Of a stretch of DNA of 64,000 nt, positions 1-10,962 are shown one piece after another (positions within the stretch are counted from its first letter, which is position 1; each line of letters starts with the position of its first letter). The notes below the pieces were generated by a model, which worked only from the letters and a program-made list of their open reading frames with translations, was not told the DNA's origin and made no database searches. This stretch comes from Ctena decussata (lineage: Eukaryota; Mollusca; Bivalvia; Lucinida; Lucinidae): contig OZ022499.1 in NCBI GenBank assembly GCA_963989385.1, forward strand, positions 77,923,903-77,987,902, in the 5' to 3' direction. A program made the position numbers and the translations under genes.

Positions 1-725
1 GAAGAGTAGACTCAGATTTAGAAATGCTACGTTTTCTAGAGAAGCCAATAGGAAGAAAAACAAAAGTTATTCCCCTTTGTAAAATGGCAGAAAGTCTTTG
101 AGGTGTACCCATACACCTTAAGATGTCACTCAGATATGCAAATTTTTGTCTCCCTTTTCATTGGGGGGTGGGGGGGGGGGGCACTCTTAATAGAAAGATG
201 TTACTAGAGGACAAATTCTTTCTTTTAAGGTTCGCCCCTATCAGAGTAGTGGTTCGCTTGCCAGGGAAGGGAACCTCACTCACCTTAAGTTTTCTTTCTT
301 GTAATGATTATGTCCTTGGTGAATTTTAAACATCTTTTATTTCAGAATGGTTATGGCTGGTGTAGTAATTTCCCTTTCAGAAATGAAAATAATATATCAT
401 TTTTATCATAATTATGATTGTGTGAAAAAGTTTCCATTACATGTACATCTACTCAACTGATCAAAGTCTTCCCTTTTGCATATACAGTCTGTGAACCCTA
501 GAGTATCTAAAAAATTGGAATAAGACTGATCTGTTTGCACAAATGTTCAGACTGATTAAAAGTAGACACCATTTCTGAAGAGCTTCATTGTTGAGGGAAG
601 CAAACAGGAAGTCACAAAAGCTGTTCCCCTTTGTAAAAATGGCCGAAAGACATGAAGGTATGTACCTTAAAAATTTGCACCTTTTTTCCATTTTACAGTA
701 TTGGGTTGAAATGGTTTATTTTCAG
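1..725. other. Intronic stretch with MITE fragments
   Basis: No exon seen. Positions 1-120 and 582-690 are related fragments of a palindromic repeat (shared cccctttgtaaaa and ggaag-cacaaaag words) that recurs in fuller form near 1774-2011, 49128-49345 and 59798-60003. A poly-G run lies near 170-180. The A exon expected upstream of the first B exon is not here, so it should lie before position 1. Confidence 0.5.
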
Positions 726-932
726 AGTGCCCAGGAGTCAGCCTCCCACCCCTGCCAAGCCCTGTCGTCTGCAATCTCAAGTCCTCATGTGATAGTTACC
801 AGTGTTGTGTAGCAGCAGATGCCATTGGTAGAACATTCTATGCCTCAGCTTCAATTAACATGTGCGAGTACAAAATTTCACTAACGATAGAGAAGTACAC
901 GCATGACCTATCATTTGCTGAGGTTACATTTG
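726..932 (+). CDS. Unit 0, exon B part 1
   Basis: Acceptor ttttcag, donor gtatgt, entry phase 1. The frame opens E-C-P and carries all six module cysteines, at residues 2, 16, 22, 27, 28 and 47, in the shared spacing C-x5-C-x4-CC followed by the single Cys. An SLTIEKY strand follows. The exon stops about 14 codons earlier than every other B exon. The missing end of the module is supplied by 2066-2108, so this copy alone has an intron inside B. Unrecognised family. Confidence 0.8.
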
Positions 933-2065
933 GTATGTTAGACATTTTAATTATATACTGTATTTCTTTGGTTATAAGATGGGGGTTTTACTCTCCAAAA
1001 CAGTCTAAAAAACCTAGATCCATCTTATAAGATGGGCATAGATTTTCAGGATTGTTGTGGAAAGAAAACCCCACCTTATAGCAGCATTTCATAAGACTGA
1101 TTTAGTTATTCGGGGTCATTCTAGCAAGGAGAAAATGCCTTTCTGTAACCAATGAAATATGTTTTTATAATTCCAAGCTAAACTAAACAGTTTTAAAACC
1201 TTTAATTTGGTATTTGTATGCAAAAAAATTGAAATGATAAATAAATAAATAAAAATGATATTTAAAATAAAAAAAAAAATGTTAAAGCATGCAGTTCTTG
1301 TTCAGGTTTTAGCTTGCCTGTAGGTAAGTACAGATGAGCTATTGTCACCCTGGTGTTGGAATTGGCATCCGCATAAATGGATGTTTTGGGATAAGTTTTT
1401 GTGTGATGAGCAAGGCACTGTCAGGTGAGCTATCCTGTATGCCGACAGGTCTTGTTTTTGCTCTTTTGCCAAAATAACACCAAAAGCTTGAACATTTATA
1501 ACTGCCAAAGTGTCAAAATTTCAACTCACAAACTTTTTCTACAAAAAGATGAATAAATGAATTCAGTTGCAACTTTTTCTGTTCACAGGAATTTAAGTTT
1601 GGGCAAACATGTTAAGCCCAAAAGCTGCTAACATTAAAACAAGTAAAGCTTTTGTATTCAATAAATGTATATGGAGCCATGAAAAATTGGGATCATGTGT
1701 TTGCCTCAACAAATATCCCAGGTTCCAGATAAAGTGAGTTTTGATGATAGTTCTGAGATCAGGTGCTAAAGATGAATTGGTACACTTTCAGGAAAGGCAA
1801 CTCTGCCATTTTCATTTATTTGCCTCCCTGCTCCATAGGGGGCAACTCTAAAAGGAAAGAATTTGCTCCACTTGGAGCATATTCTTTCCTTTAAGAGTAG
1901 ACACCTTTTTGAAAGGGTTTCTTTGTTGTGGGAAGCAACCAGGAAGTCACAAAAATTGTTTCCCTTTGTAATAGTGGCAGAAAATTATGGGACTCTACCC
2001 ACTCAGCTAACAGTAGTTTTGTCTTTGTATACATGATAGTGATTGGCTTTACTATTTTGACACAG
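933..2065. other. Intron inside the unit 0 B module, with three repeats
   Basis: It holds a palindromic MITE (about 961-1125, 'tataagatgggg' class, with internal ctagatc words), a short Helentron-like element (1307-1454, agctTGCC and AGGTGAGCT subterminal repeats, hairpin, CTTG end) and a palindromic MITE (about 1774-2011). No coding sequence seen. Confidence 0.55.
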
Positions 2066-2108
2066 GTGAGGAAATCAGATTCTACCTTTATGGCCTTGTC
2101 AGATTGAG
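2066..2108 (+). CDS. Unit 0, exon B part 2
   Basis: A 43-nt micro-exon with acceptor cacag and donor gtaagt. It reads E-E-I-R-F-Y-L-Y-G-L-V-R-L, which matches the last strand of the other B exons (for example WLYGVVRV in unit 7 and FWLNGVVRM in unit 8). It enters in phase 1 and exits in phase 2, which is the normal B-to-C phase. Support comes from that fit, since the exon is too short to stand alone. Confidence 0.75.
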
Positions 2109-2998
2109 GTAAGTACACAATGTGTGGACACATAAAAAAGTTTTTTTGGAACCTTTTGAAATTTCCATTGACTTACAATGGGAAAGAGCTTGTATGCATG
2201 CTAGAAGTTGCATTTTTCAAGGCATCTTCTTTAACTTTACACTTACTTATGGTTAAGGCTTCATTTTTCAACAGATTTTTTTTGAAACTTACAAGGCCAT
2301 GAATGAATCAATTCTACTGACCTGCTTTAGCAAAAATTGACACCTTTTCAAAATGCTAAGGTCACCCACATAGCTCAGCTTCCATGGGTCTATGGTCTTT
2401 CTGATGTCTTTGCAGTGCTTGCACAAAACCACTTTATGTCTCCAGCCACAAAATTAGGTCACAGTAGTGGCCTACTTTTGTAAAAACTGTCTCTCTGTCA
2501 AGCAGCACTGTATCTCAGATTTTGTTAGGCTTGCAAGTTTCATCAGTGCATGTACCAAATTGCTCCAGGGAAACTCCCTCAAAAAAGGTCACACTGACAT
2601 ACTTCCATAAAAATCCATTCCATGTCAAATTGTGATGGTCAGCCTTGTAATTCTCAGTGTGTATAAGCTAATGATCCAGTAATTATAAGTTCAGGGGAGT
2701 GACTTGGGCCTCTTGTATAATTACCTGATGTCATGAATGGACATTTTAAAATAAGCAAAATAAAGAATTATTTATAAGGGCACTGGAAAGAATTAAATGA
2801 AATAATCAGTATGTGACTGAACTTATTTGATATTAGCATTTACATGGGTTTTTGCAACTACAATGTACACAAATTTTTATTTCTCATTAAAGACTTAAAA
2901 GGAAATGGGCCTTTAAAAACTGTTTAAAGTGATTTTTCTTTCACAGTTACAGCTGGGCTTCTGTTTTCTTTGTGTAAAAGATGTTTTCTCTTATCCAG
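2109..2998. other. Intron, no feature recognised
   Basis: AT-rich sequence between the unit 0 B and C exons. I see no exon, and no clear terminal repeats or tandem array. Confidence 0.5.
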
Positions 2999-3156
2999 TA
3001 TGGTTATAACTCCAGAGGGTGATGCCTTCAGAATTACAGCCAATCTTCAAGTTTGTTCAGAGGCTCATGGGGCTTGTCTGTTTGATTCAACTGTTCTTGA
3101 CAATGTCCTTCTGAAGCCAGAATTCTGCAAGTATGGAACTGGATTTGTCACTAGTG
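2999..3156 (+). CDS. Unit 0, exon C
   Basis: Acceptor ttatccag, donor gtaagt, phase 2 in and phase 1 out. The frame contains F-R-I, then LQVC-x6-C, then a VLDNVLLK strand ending in a third Cys, and finishes near GFVTSG. It has all three C-module cysteines. It follows B directly and leads to the unit 1 spacer exon. Confidence 0.82.
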
Positions 3157-3668
3157 GTAAGTTGGAACTTTGAGTTTTTTCATGGGAATAAACACTTGAT
3201 GACTGCTGCTGAGAGCAAGACCCAGACACAATCCAAAATGAGCAATTACTGTAAAACACATATTTTTGGCGGTTACTGAATTTTGGCGATATTGGCGGTT
3301 AAGGTAAAGACAGCTAAAATATTATTCCGCCAATATTTCATGCATTAAATACATATACACAAAGCATGAAAGCATAACAGGGGTTCAGATAAAAAGGAGT
3401 ATTTGATGAGTAAATTTTTTCTTTACCTTTCCATAAAACTATAAATTGTGGCATTCCATAAGAATCGCCTCAATGAGGCGATTCTGATAGATGCCACAAT
3501 CTATAGTTAAACAGAAAAGTAAGAACATTTGTCACAATTTTACATCTAATTTTCTTTATTATCTAGAACCATGGTATATCATGACCGCCAAAATTAATAT
3601 ACGCCAATATGTTATTTTCATTAATTCGCGAAATTTTGACACCGCAGATATTAAAAGTGTTTTACAGT

Positions 3669-3876
3669 ACACAACAAAAACAACAAAGTGGCATCTGCAC
3701 CCAGTGAAGAGTCTGATCAGAGGCTTGGCTGTCTGCATGGAGCTAGCTTCAGCCCTTAGCTACTGCCCTTTTAGCACACACAGCAAAGACTAATCAGACT
3801 GGGAGGATGTCCAGGCTGCTCTGAGTCTTCACTTGGCTCATATGTCACTTTGATGGTTTTGTTGTGCAGCAGCTCA
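3669..3876. mobile_element. MITE, GAGCCGCGACACG family, diverged copy
   Basis: Imperfect palindrome. The left arm has aacaacaaagtggcat...agtctgatcag, and the right arm has the reverse complement ending tggttttgttgtg-agctcat. Better copies lie at 27778, 33201, 35370, 38494, 47860 and 60039. Confidence 0.6.
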
Positions 3877-3957
3877 TATCTTGTATGCAAACAGTGAAGC
3901 TTTGATCACATATTAAGGTAAATGGGTACACTTTCAAGAGATGCGTAGATTGGTAGA

Positions 3958-4143
3958 TGACTTGCAATTTTACATCCTTTTCAACAGTATTTGAATCATA
4001 TCAGGATGATGGGAGGGTGATAATGAAAGGCTGTGTGCAATGGAACCTTGTTTATGATGGAAAAGATTTCAGCCTCCTGGTGGTATCAACCCCAGACTGC
4101 TAGATCAGCAGGCCACCCGTTAACCCACTAAGGTACTGGGACT
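3958..4143 (-). repeat. SINE family 2 copy (tRNA-derived head)
   Basis: On the minus strand this resembles the 47576-47763 copy: a tRNA-like start with a GTTAAC-type A-box region and a CTAGATC anticodon region, then a body with the shared word ggaaccttgtt. The tail toward low coordinates has cttgcaattttacatcc. Not a functional tRNA. Confidence 0.5.
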
Positions 4144-4292
4144 CTTAAAGGTTTGGTTTGGGTTTTCTGCTTGAAAGTGTTGAAAGAAGTGTTGTTCTGT
4201 ATTGATGGCTGGAACAATATGCTTCTCATAAAGAAGTAGATAGGGGTATGGGTGGAAGGTAAGTGTCAGTAGTTGATGGGGAATGCTATAAT

Positions 4293-5035
4293 GCAGTCAA
4301 CCCTCTTAACAGCAATCATAACAAAAGAAAAATTCTTCATAATGGCACTTTGATCTGCATGGAATGGCTTTATCGAAAATATGTATTCTTAATAACAGCA
4401 AATTCAGTTTAACGTCAAAATATTTGGAAAGAAATGCTGTCTTTGTAAAGAGGGTCCACTGTGTGAGCGTTTTCAGGGAAGCAGCATTATAGTAAAGCAC
4501 TGAGCTTAATTTTATGTCCACAAACTGTTGTGATGCTACTAAAGTAGCATTAAATCCAATAGACACAAGCAGTTGTGCTTGTATTAGGAAATACAGTCAA
4601 ACCTGTCTTAAGGGGTCACCCCATGGGACCCACAGAAATTGGCTGCTTAAGACAGGTGACCCCTTAATACAGGTTCATTTGCACTGTATTTTGGTCTACG
4701 GGACCCCCAAAAAGTGGCTGCTAAAGACAGGTGACCCCTTAATACAGTGACCCCTTAAGACAGGTTCGACTGTATTTCCCGTAAATCCAGTGAATTATCA
4801 TGTAACTGTTACACTGTAATAACAGTCAACTCTCAATATCTCAGAGTCGAACTTCAGCCCAAACTGCTGATATTTCAAAGTAAATTTTCTGGTACCAGTA
4901 CCAGAAAATTTACTTTGAAATATCAGTAGTTTGAGATAACAGGAGTTGAAATGTAAATAAACAGGAAATATATTCTTTGATATAAGAAGATTCTTTGAGA
5001 TATCAGTGTTTGAGATATTGGGAGTTGACTGTATC
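4293..5035. mobile_element. Cluster of three ACAGTCAAC-type palindromic MITEs
   Basis: Three inverted-repeat elements lie head to tail. About 4293-4484 runs from tgcagtcaaccctctt to aagagggtccactg. About 4595-4777 starts tacagtcaaacctgtctta and has repeated gacaggtgacccctt. About 4822-5033 runs from acagtcaactctcaatatc to gatattgggagttgactgt. No protein-coding content is seen; they look like non-autonomous DNA elements. Confidence 0.6.
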
Positions 5036-5254
5036 TAAGTATTTAGACAGATAGGGCAGGACTACAGTGCAGACCCAGATCAGACTGCTTTTATAAGGGT
5101 CAGCACTGTTTGCCATTTATCAGTATCTTGGACGCATTACTGCATTATAAAAACAAACTGTTTGATTTTAAGGACAATTATAGTAAGTATTTTAGGTGTC
5201 CCAATTTTCAGAATTTTGCTGTATTTGATTAAACCAAGAATATTTGATTCTCAG

Positions 5255-5425
5255 GATTTGTGTTTGAGAACTTCCTGGCAGAAAACTCCCTGGATCTAGA
5301 AGCTTTTACAGATGAAGGTGTGGACCTTTTCTTCTCAACTCTCCAGTTGACTGATTATCTCAGTGAAGTCCCTTGTATTGTTGGTGACCCAGATGATACT
5401 ACACTGATAAATGGATGGGATACAG
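5255..5425 (+). CDS. Unit 1, exon A (spacer)
   Basis: Acceptor gattctcag, donor gtaagt, phase 1 at both ends, 57 codons. It has the A-exon pattern: FxxFL start, acidic linker, amphipathic helix with LFFSTLQLTDYL, then a single Cys (VPC) and a closing NGWDTG. The last part of this exon and its donor are copied repeatedly downstream (5404-6090). Reading past the first donor into the array meets an in-frame TAA within about 65 nt, so use of the later donors would truncate the protein. Confidence 0.85.
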
Positions 5426-6090
5426 GTAAGTTTAGTTGCATGCATTGTTCCAAAAGTCAGCTTTTTCCGCACCAACAACACTCATAAATGGATGGGATAC
5501 AGGTAAATGCAGTTGCATGCATTATTCCAAAAGTCAGCTTTTTCCGCACCAACAACACTGATAAATGGATGGGATACAGGTAAGTGCAGTTGCATGCATT
5601 GTTTCAAAAGTCAGCTTTTTCCGCACCAACAACACTTATAAATGGAAGGGATACAGGTAAGTGCAGTTGCATGCATTGTTCCAAAAGTCAGCTTTTTCGG
5701 CACCAAAACACAGATAAATGGAAGGGATACAGGTTAATGCAGTTGCATGCATTGTTCCAAAAGTCAGCTTTTTCCGCACCAACAACACTGATAAATGGAT
5801 GGGATACAGGTAAGTGCAGTTGCATGCATTGTTTCAAAAGTCAGCTTTTTCCGCACCAACAACACTTATAAACGGAAGGGATACAGGTAAGTGCAGTTGC
5901 ATGCATTGTTCCAAAAGTCAGCTTTTTCGGCACCAAAACACAGATAATGGATGGGATACAGGTTAATGCAGTTGCATGCATTGTTCCAAAAGTCAGCTTT
6001 TTCGGCACCAACAACACTGATAAATGGATGGGATACAGGTAAGTGTAGTTGCATGCATTGTTCCAAAAGTTGGCTCTTTCCGCACCTATC
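5404..6090. repeat. 77-bp tandem array copying an exon end and splice donor
   Basis: The unit contains ataaatggatgggatacag followed by gtaagtgcagttgcatgcat. The GT of the donor occurs at 5426, 5503, 5580, 5657, 5733, 5810, 5887, 5962 and 6039, which is a spacing of 75-77 bp. Seven of the nine keep gtaa and two have gtta. The first copy is the real 3' end of exon A of unit 1. Confidence 0.9.
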
Positions 6091-6221
6091 TGTCAAATTT
6101 TTCATTTGGAACACTGGGAAATTTTTAGTGTTTTCTTTCTGATTGTGATTTTATTAGGTTTACTCAGATTTTCTGGCTCCGATTTGATTTTTGTGAAAAA
6201 TGTTTATAATATGATTTGTAA

Positions 6222-7446
6222 TTTTTTTATGCCCCCGAAGGAACTTCGGGTGGCATATTAAAATCGCACCGTCCGTCCGTCCGTCAGTCCGTCCGTCAGT
6301 CCGTCCGTCCGTCCATCCGTCCGTAACAAATCGTGTCTCAGCGATAACTTTAAAACTACTGAAGCAAATTTGATGAAACTTCACAGAAAGATAGAGCACA
6401 TGGAGAAGGTGTGTCGCGCGCAAGAGTTTGGTTCCTACGCCCAAGGTCAAGGTCACAATTGGGTCAAAGGTCAAATCATGTCTTAAATCGTGTCTCAGCT
6501 ATAACTTATAAACTACTGAAACAAATTTGATGAAACTTCACAGAAAGATAGAGCACTTGGAGAAGGTGTGTCGCGCGCAAGAGTTTGGTTCACACGCCCA
6601 AGGTCAAGGTCACAATTGGGTCAAAGGTCAAATCATGTCTTAAATCGTGTCTCAGCTATAACTTATAAACTACTGAAACAAATTTTATGAAACTTCACAG
6701 AAAGATAAAGCACAATGAGAAGGTATGTTGTGCACAAGAGTTTGGTTCCCATGCCCAAGGTCAAGGTCACTGTCAGGGGTTAGAGGTAAAAAAGTGTCTC
6801 TGCGATTACTTTAAAACTTCATAACTGAATTTCATCAAATTTCACAGAAACGTAAAGAGTAATGAGAAGATTTGTCACATATAATATTCATATTTCCAAA
6901 CCCAAGGTCAAGGTCACTGTCAGGGCTTAGAGGTCAAATAGTGTTTCTGCGATTACTTTAAAGCTACATAACTGAATTTCATCAAATTTCACAGAAATAC
7001 AAAGCATAATGAGAAGGTTTGTCACACATAATATTTATAATCCCAAACCCAAGGCCAAGGTCACAATTTGGGGTCAGATGTCAAATCATGTCTCTTCTGA
7101 GGTCAAAGGTCGTTTCTCCCCATTACTAAAAGACTTCTTAAGCAAACTGTATTAAGCTTCCTGAAATGGTAAGACATAATGGGATGGTATGTCACAAACA
7201 AAATTTAGATTCCCATTCCTAGGGTCAGGGTCACAATCAGGGCACATGGGTCAGATTATATTTCCAAACTGACCGGAGACTGCTGAAGTAAATTTCATCA
7301 AACTTCACAGAAAGGTAAAGCATGATAAAAAGGCATTGTACTTGCAAGATTTCGGCTTCCTTGCCCAAGTTCAAGGTTACAATCAGGGTCAAAGGTCAGT
7401 TTAAGGGGCCTTTGGGGGCATTTGTTACATACTGTAACATTTCTTG
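6222..7446 (+). mobile_element. Helentron-like non-autonomous element H1
   Basis: It begins in a T-run at TATGCCCCCGAAGG, has a gtccgtcc microsatellite at 6269-6324, and a core of diverged roughly 170-180-bp repeats (recurrent aaggtcaaggtcac). The 3' side has the inverted partner tttgggggcat, the hairpin TGTTACATACTGTAACA and a CTTG end before TT. No ORF of note. Assignment to a Helitron-like class is inference from structure. Confidence 0.65.
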
Positions 7447-7564
7447 TTTAATATTTCAGAGATAAAATTTAGTCAAGTGCTTTGCCTTACTATACTTACA
7501 GTAAATGTTATAAACTTACCATGTCCTGCAGAAAAGGCATAGAAAAAATATATTTTTGTTTGCC

Positions 7565-7716
7565 TTGCTGGGACTAATAGAAGTGAGACATAGGTGTTAC
7601 AGATATTACATTTGGGTGTTTGGCCATGGCGTAAACTTTGCATAGAGTTTTCTCATTTAGCTCTGTTTTGTGACAATGCTTAGTCAGACGAGACACCACA
7701 TTCTGTGGAATTCTTG
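7565..7716. repeat. Short interspersed repeat with CTTG end
   Basis: Shares agaagtgagac-taggt, agctctgtt and attcttgtt words with 10663-10806 and 61040-61145. About 150 bp, no coding potential. The CTTG/TT end resembles the Helentron-like elements, but subterminal repeats are not clear. Confidence 0.45.
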
Positions 7717-7734
7717 TTTAGATATTTTTTCATG

Positions 7735-7806
7735 ATGCAAACAATGAAGACCCTGATCAAACTGCTTCTTCAGAAGCAGTCTGATCTTGGTCTACACTGT
7801 TTGCCA
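7735..7806. mobile_element. Small perfect-palindrome MITE (CTGCACTGTTTGC family)
   Basis: An inverted repeat with gaagcagtctgatc in the centre, ending ctacactgtttgcc. Similar palindromes occur at 23997-24063, 33591-33652, 34837-34904, 41799-41892 and 58745-58813. It ends about 60 bp before the unit 1 B exon. Confidence 0.6.
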
Positions 7807-7865
7807 AGGCCTTTTTGTAAGAGACATTAGTATTTGAAATTTTAAAACTTCATATTTTCTTTCAG

Positions 7866-8127
7866 GCTCCTGTCCAAGCATTGTTACATCCCTCCTGCCG
7901 CCTCTGCCTCATGGAAGTTCGTGTTCCCTACTCCATGACTGCACACAGATAAACTGCTGTGTCAGCGTACCTACTCTACGTAGATCCTTCCACTTGGATC
8001 TCATGTTTGACACTTGTCGACAGAAGATTGAGCTTAGCATTGAAAAATTCCACTCAGAAATAGTGTTTGAAGAGTTTGATTTTGCTACTCTGAATCAGTT
8101 TAAGCTTCAGGGATTCTTACGATATGA
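7866..8127 (+). CDS. Unit 1, exon B
   Basis: Acceptor ctttcag, donor gtaagt, phase 1 in and 2 out. Six cysteines at residues 3, 20, 26, 31, 32 and 51 keep the family spacing. The signature continues as RRSFHLDLMFDTC, then IELSIEKF, and ends QFKLQGFLRY. It is the longest B exon here because of a longer N-terminal segment (SLLPPLPHG). Confidence 0.87.
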
Positions 8128-8327
8128 GTAAGTTGAATTTCATTGGTTTAAACATATTTGATTGTTTTTAACTTGTAACAGTTAACATATATATATATAA
8201 TATACAATTCAATCTTGGGATTAGAACAAAAGCTGAGTGCTTATAGAGTTCTTCTCCCTAAAAATTTCATTGACCACACAATGTTGAAAAAAACAAGTAT
8301 CAGGGTCAATGTAATGAGTGAAACAAA

Positions 8328-8555
8328 TGAGCCACGTCATGTGACTTCCAACAATATCGCAAATTCATGTCATCCTTCTTTTTCACACAGGGTAATCAGA
8401 GACCACTGCTGGCTTTATGGCTTGGGTCACTGCCATAGATGGCTGATGTGACATGGGAAGGCTCTAATCAGACTGCATTTATGTACAGTCTGATCAGAAC
8501 CTTTGCTTGTCACCAATGCCACATTGTTGGAAATCACATGATGTGGCTCAAATGT
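8328..8555. mobile_element. Palindromic MITE, GAGCCACGTCATG type
   Basis: Left end gagccacgtcatgtgacttcc and right end ggaaatcacatgatgtggctc are inverted copies, with acaat/attgt words just inside. It lies in the unit 1 B-C intron. The rest of 8128-8837 shows nothing recognisable. Confidence 0.55.
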
Positions 8556-8837
8556 GTATGTATCTTGCAGTGTCAAGATGTGGCATCGACACTGATACAG
8601 TTCCGTTGAAAAAGTTGAGTCTCAGTGGTCCAGCTTATACAACAACAGAATTTATAAGACAGATTTACATATTTGGGGCTATTTTGAAGGGCGATAAAAG
8701 CCCTGTCTTGCAGCAGAATACACATGGTATCCAAAATTCATGCTAAATATTGGATAGACTGTTCTGTTTGCTTGGATTGTACACTTGTGGTCATTTCATA
8801 AGAAATTTGCGAAACAAGCCTTCTGAGAGTTTCATAA

Positions 8838-9957
8838 TTATGCTCCCGCCATGAAATGGTGGAAGGGCACATAGAGTTACCCTGTCCGTGTGTGTGTATG
8901 TGTACATTTGTGTGTGTTTGTGTGTTACCAGAATCGTGTCCAGGCCATAACTTCCTCACGCATGGTGGGATTTAGATATTATTTGGCACAAATCATCATC
9001 ATGGCAAGACAATGTGTCGCATGTAAGAATTTTGTCACTAGCTTAAAGGTCAAGGTCATACCACTCGCTTAAACTCTGTGCATAGGCTATACAGAAAACA
9101 TGTTCATGTCCGGCCCATAACTTTATACTGCATTATGGGATTTCAAAATTATTTGGCACAAATGATCATCATGACAAGATGATGTTTCGGGTGCAGGAGC
9201 CATGTTGCGAGCTTGAAGGTCATGGTCACACTGAGCACTTAAACTTTGTGCGTAGGCAAGTGAAACATGTTTGTGTCCGGCCCATTACTATGTCCTGCAT
9301 GGTAGGATTTTAAAAGTTTATGGCATGAATGAGCATCATGACAAGACGATGTGTCATGTGCTAGAATTGTGTCACTAGCTCCAAGGTCAGGTCACACTGC
9401 ACACAAAAACTTTAGGTAAAGGCTGTAGAGAAAACATTTCTGTGTCTGGCTCTTAGCTTTGTCCTGCATTGTGAGATTTTAAAAGTTTTTGGCATAAATA
9501 ATCATCGTGACAAGACAATGTGTCACATGCAAGAATCATGTTGCTAGCATAAAGGTCAAGGTCACAGTCATCACTTAAATTTACTGCATAGGCTACAGTG
9601 AAAACCTGATCAAATGCAACCCATAAATTTGTCCTGCATGTTGGGATATCAAAACTATATGGCAAGATGATTCATTTCGTGCAAGGAATGTCACTATGTT
9701 ATAGGTCAAGGTCACAGTGCACACTTAAGCTATGTGAATAGACTATAATGAAAACATGTTTGTGTCATAGTCGTGTCAGTAGAATAAATGTTAGTCACAT
9801 TTACATATATTTCATGGTTCCTTGATTTCCCCCTTTAAAGTATACAAGTCTGCCTATGTGAACCTAGCTATCCTATAAGTGCTAGTACCGTAGCCAAGGC
9901 GTCATCTTACTCAAGGCATTAGGCGGGGGCATCCATGTCCTATGGACACATTTCTGG
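8838..9957 (+). mobile_element. Helentron-like non-autonomous element H2
   Basis: Subterminal inverted repeats ATGCTCCCGCC near 8840 and GGCGGGGGCAT near 9922-9932. A (GT)n-rich tract follows the 5' end, and there are several diverged copies of a unit with ggtcaaggtcaca. The 3' hairpin is TGTCCTATGGACA and the end CTGG lies before TT. Confidence 0.6.
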
Positions 9958-10206
9958 TTGTCATATGAAATAATCATAAGTGTAATAATCTGTTTATCAT
10001 ATGACTTTCTATTGGGATTTCATTGCTTTAAAAGCTTACATAATTCCAATAGAAAACTTAGTGTTGTCACGGACAGCATCTTAGCATTAAGTCCCGGTAA
10101 CCAAATGTTATTTAACGTGTGGTCAAATGATTTTATGACAAGATGTTAGCCACTGAACAACAGCTTCGTCATATCATAACAACAATTTCATTCATTTGAA
10201 TTTCAG

Positions 10207-10367
10207 CTTTCGCATATTTGACTTTTCATCTGGGGTCTATGTAGTGGACTTGGCTGCTAAAATATGTTTTTCTGACAATGAGGACTGTGCTATAACCATA
10301 CCAGTGATGATACAACAGATAGTGCCAAAACCACAGTGTGCTTGGAATGAAGGACTTGTTGTTCCAG
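10207..10367 (+). CDS. Unit 1, exon C
   Basis: Acceptor atttcag, donor gtacat, phase 2 in and 1 out, 161 nt. It has FRIFDF, then AKIC-x5-C, the strand VMIQQIVPK, and a third Cys before NEGLVVPG. An open frame continues past the donor to about 10750, but that extension runs into a truncated SINE and shows no family similarity, so the exon is ended at the gtaca donor. Confidence 0.83.
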
Positions 10368-10420
10368 GTACATTTTATTCTCTTTTGCATATCTCAATTT
10401 TAGAATATTTGTCCTGCCTG

Positions 10421-10655
10421 CTCAAGAGCCAGAGGTCCCAGACTAGATACCTGGTCTGGCCACATACTTTTGTTTGCCCTTCTGCCAATCTAAGAAGGGC
10501 AGTCGTCAGTTACTGGCAAAAGTATGTGCACTTAGTACTGGTTAACCGCTTAGGAGGTCTAAGCCTGCCCAGGAATAGTGTGGTTAGGTTAACTGACCAT
10601 CCTGACTTGACCATAGCTGTTTATCCTGGGGGAAAAACAACAACAACAATGTCTT
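10421..10655 (+). repeat. SINE family 1, degraded copy
   Basis: The body matches the better copies at 29571, 41165 and 45011: cacatactttNgttt, aagggcagt-gtcagttactggc, taaccgcttaggaggtcta. The tRNA-like head is damaged (only agaggtc and ggtctggcc words remain). The tail is a short aacaacaacaac run. Confidence 0.65.
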
Positions 10656-10962
10656 GTCTGCTACTACAAGCAGAAGTGAGACGTAGGTATTACTGTTCCA
10701 GTGACATTGTCTTCAATGGCATAAAGTTTGCATTGAGTTTTCAGGTATAGCTCTGTTCTGTGGCAGTGCACAAACAGGGGAGACAGTGCATTCCGCGAAA
10801 TTCTTGTTGTAACAGCAACTTTAATTAGAGTTTTGTCAGATTATCTGACAAAGCTCCAGTTAAAGTCTCTTTTGTCATTATTTGGAAATTATTTTTTTGT
10901 TTGTTTTCTATAAAAGCATAATTTGTGTCCTTTCTTCACTGGCCTTAGCAAGGGGGATGTTA

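Noticed and set aside
5404..6090. CRISPR-like array or a series of real exons
   Set aside because: The repeat is continuous, without unique spacers. Only the first copy is joined to the rest of exon A; the other copies lack an acceptor.
6160..6474. Minus-strand frame with TDGRTDGRTDG repeats
   Set aside because: It is the gtccgtcc microsatellite of element H1; the same artefact appears at 18237, 39151, 51040 and 55632.
10196..10750. 184-codon open frame as a long exon or a small gene
   Set aside because: Only 10207-10367 matches the C module. The rest reads through a gtaca donor into a truncated SINE.
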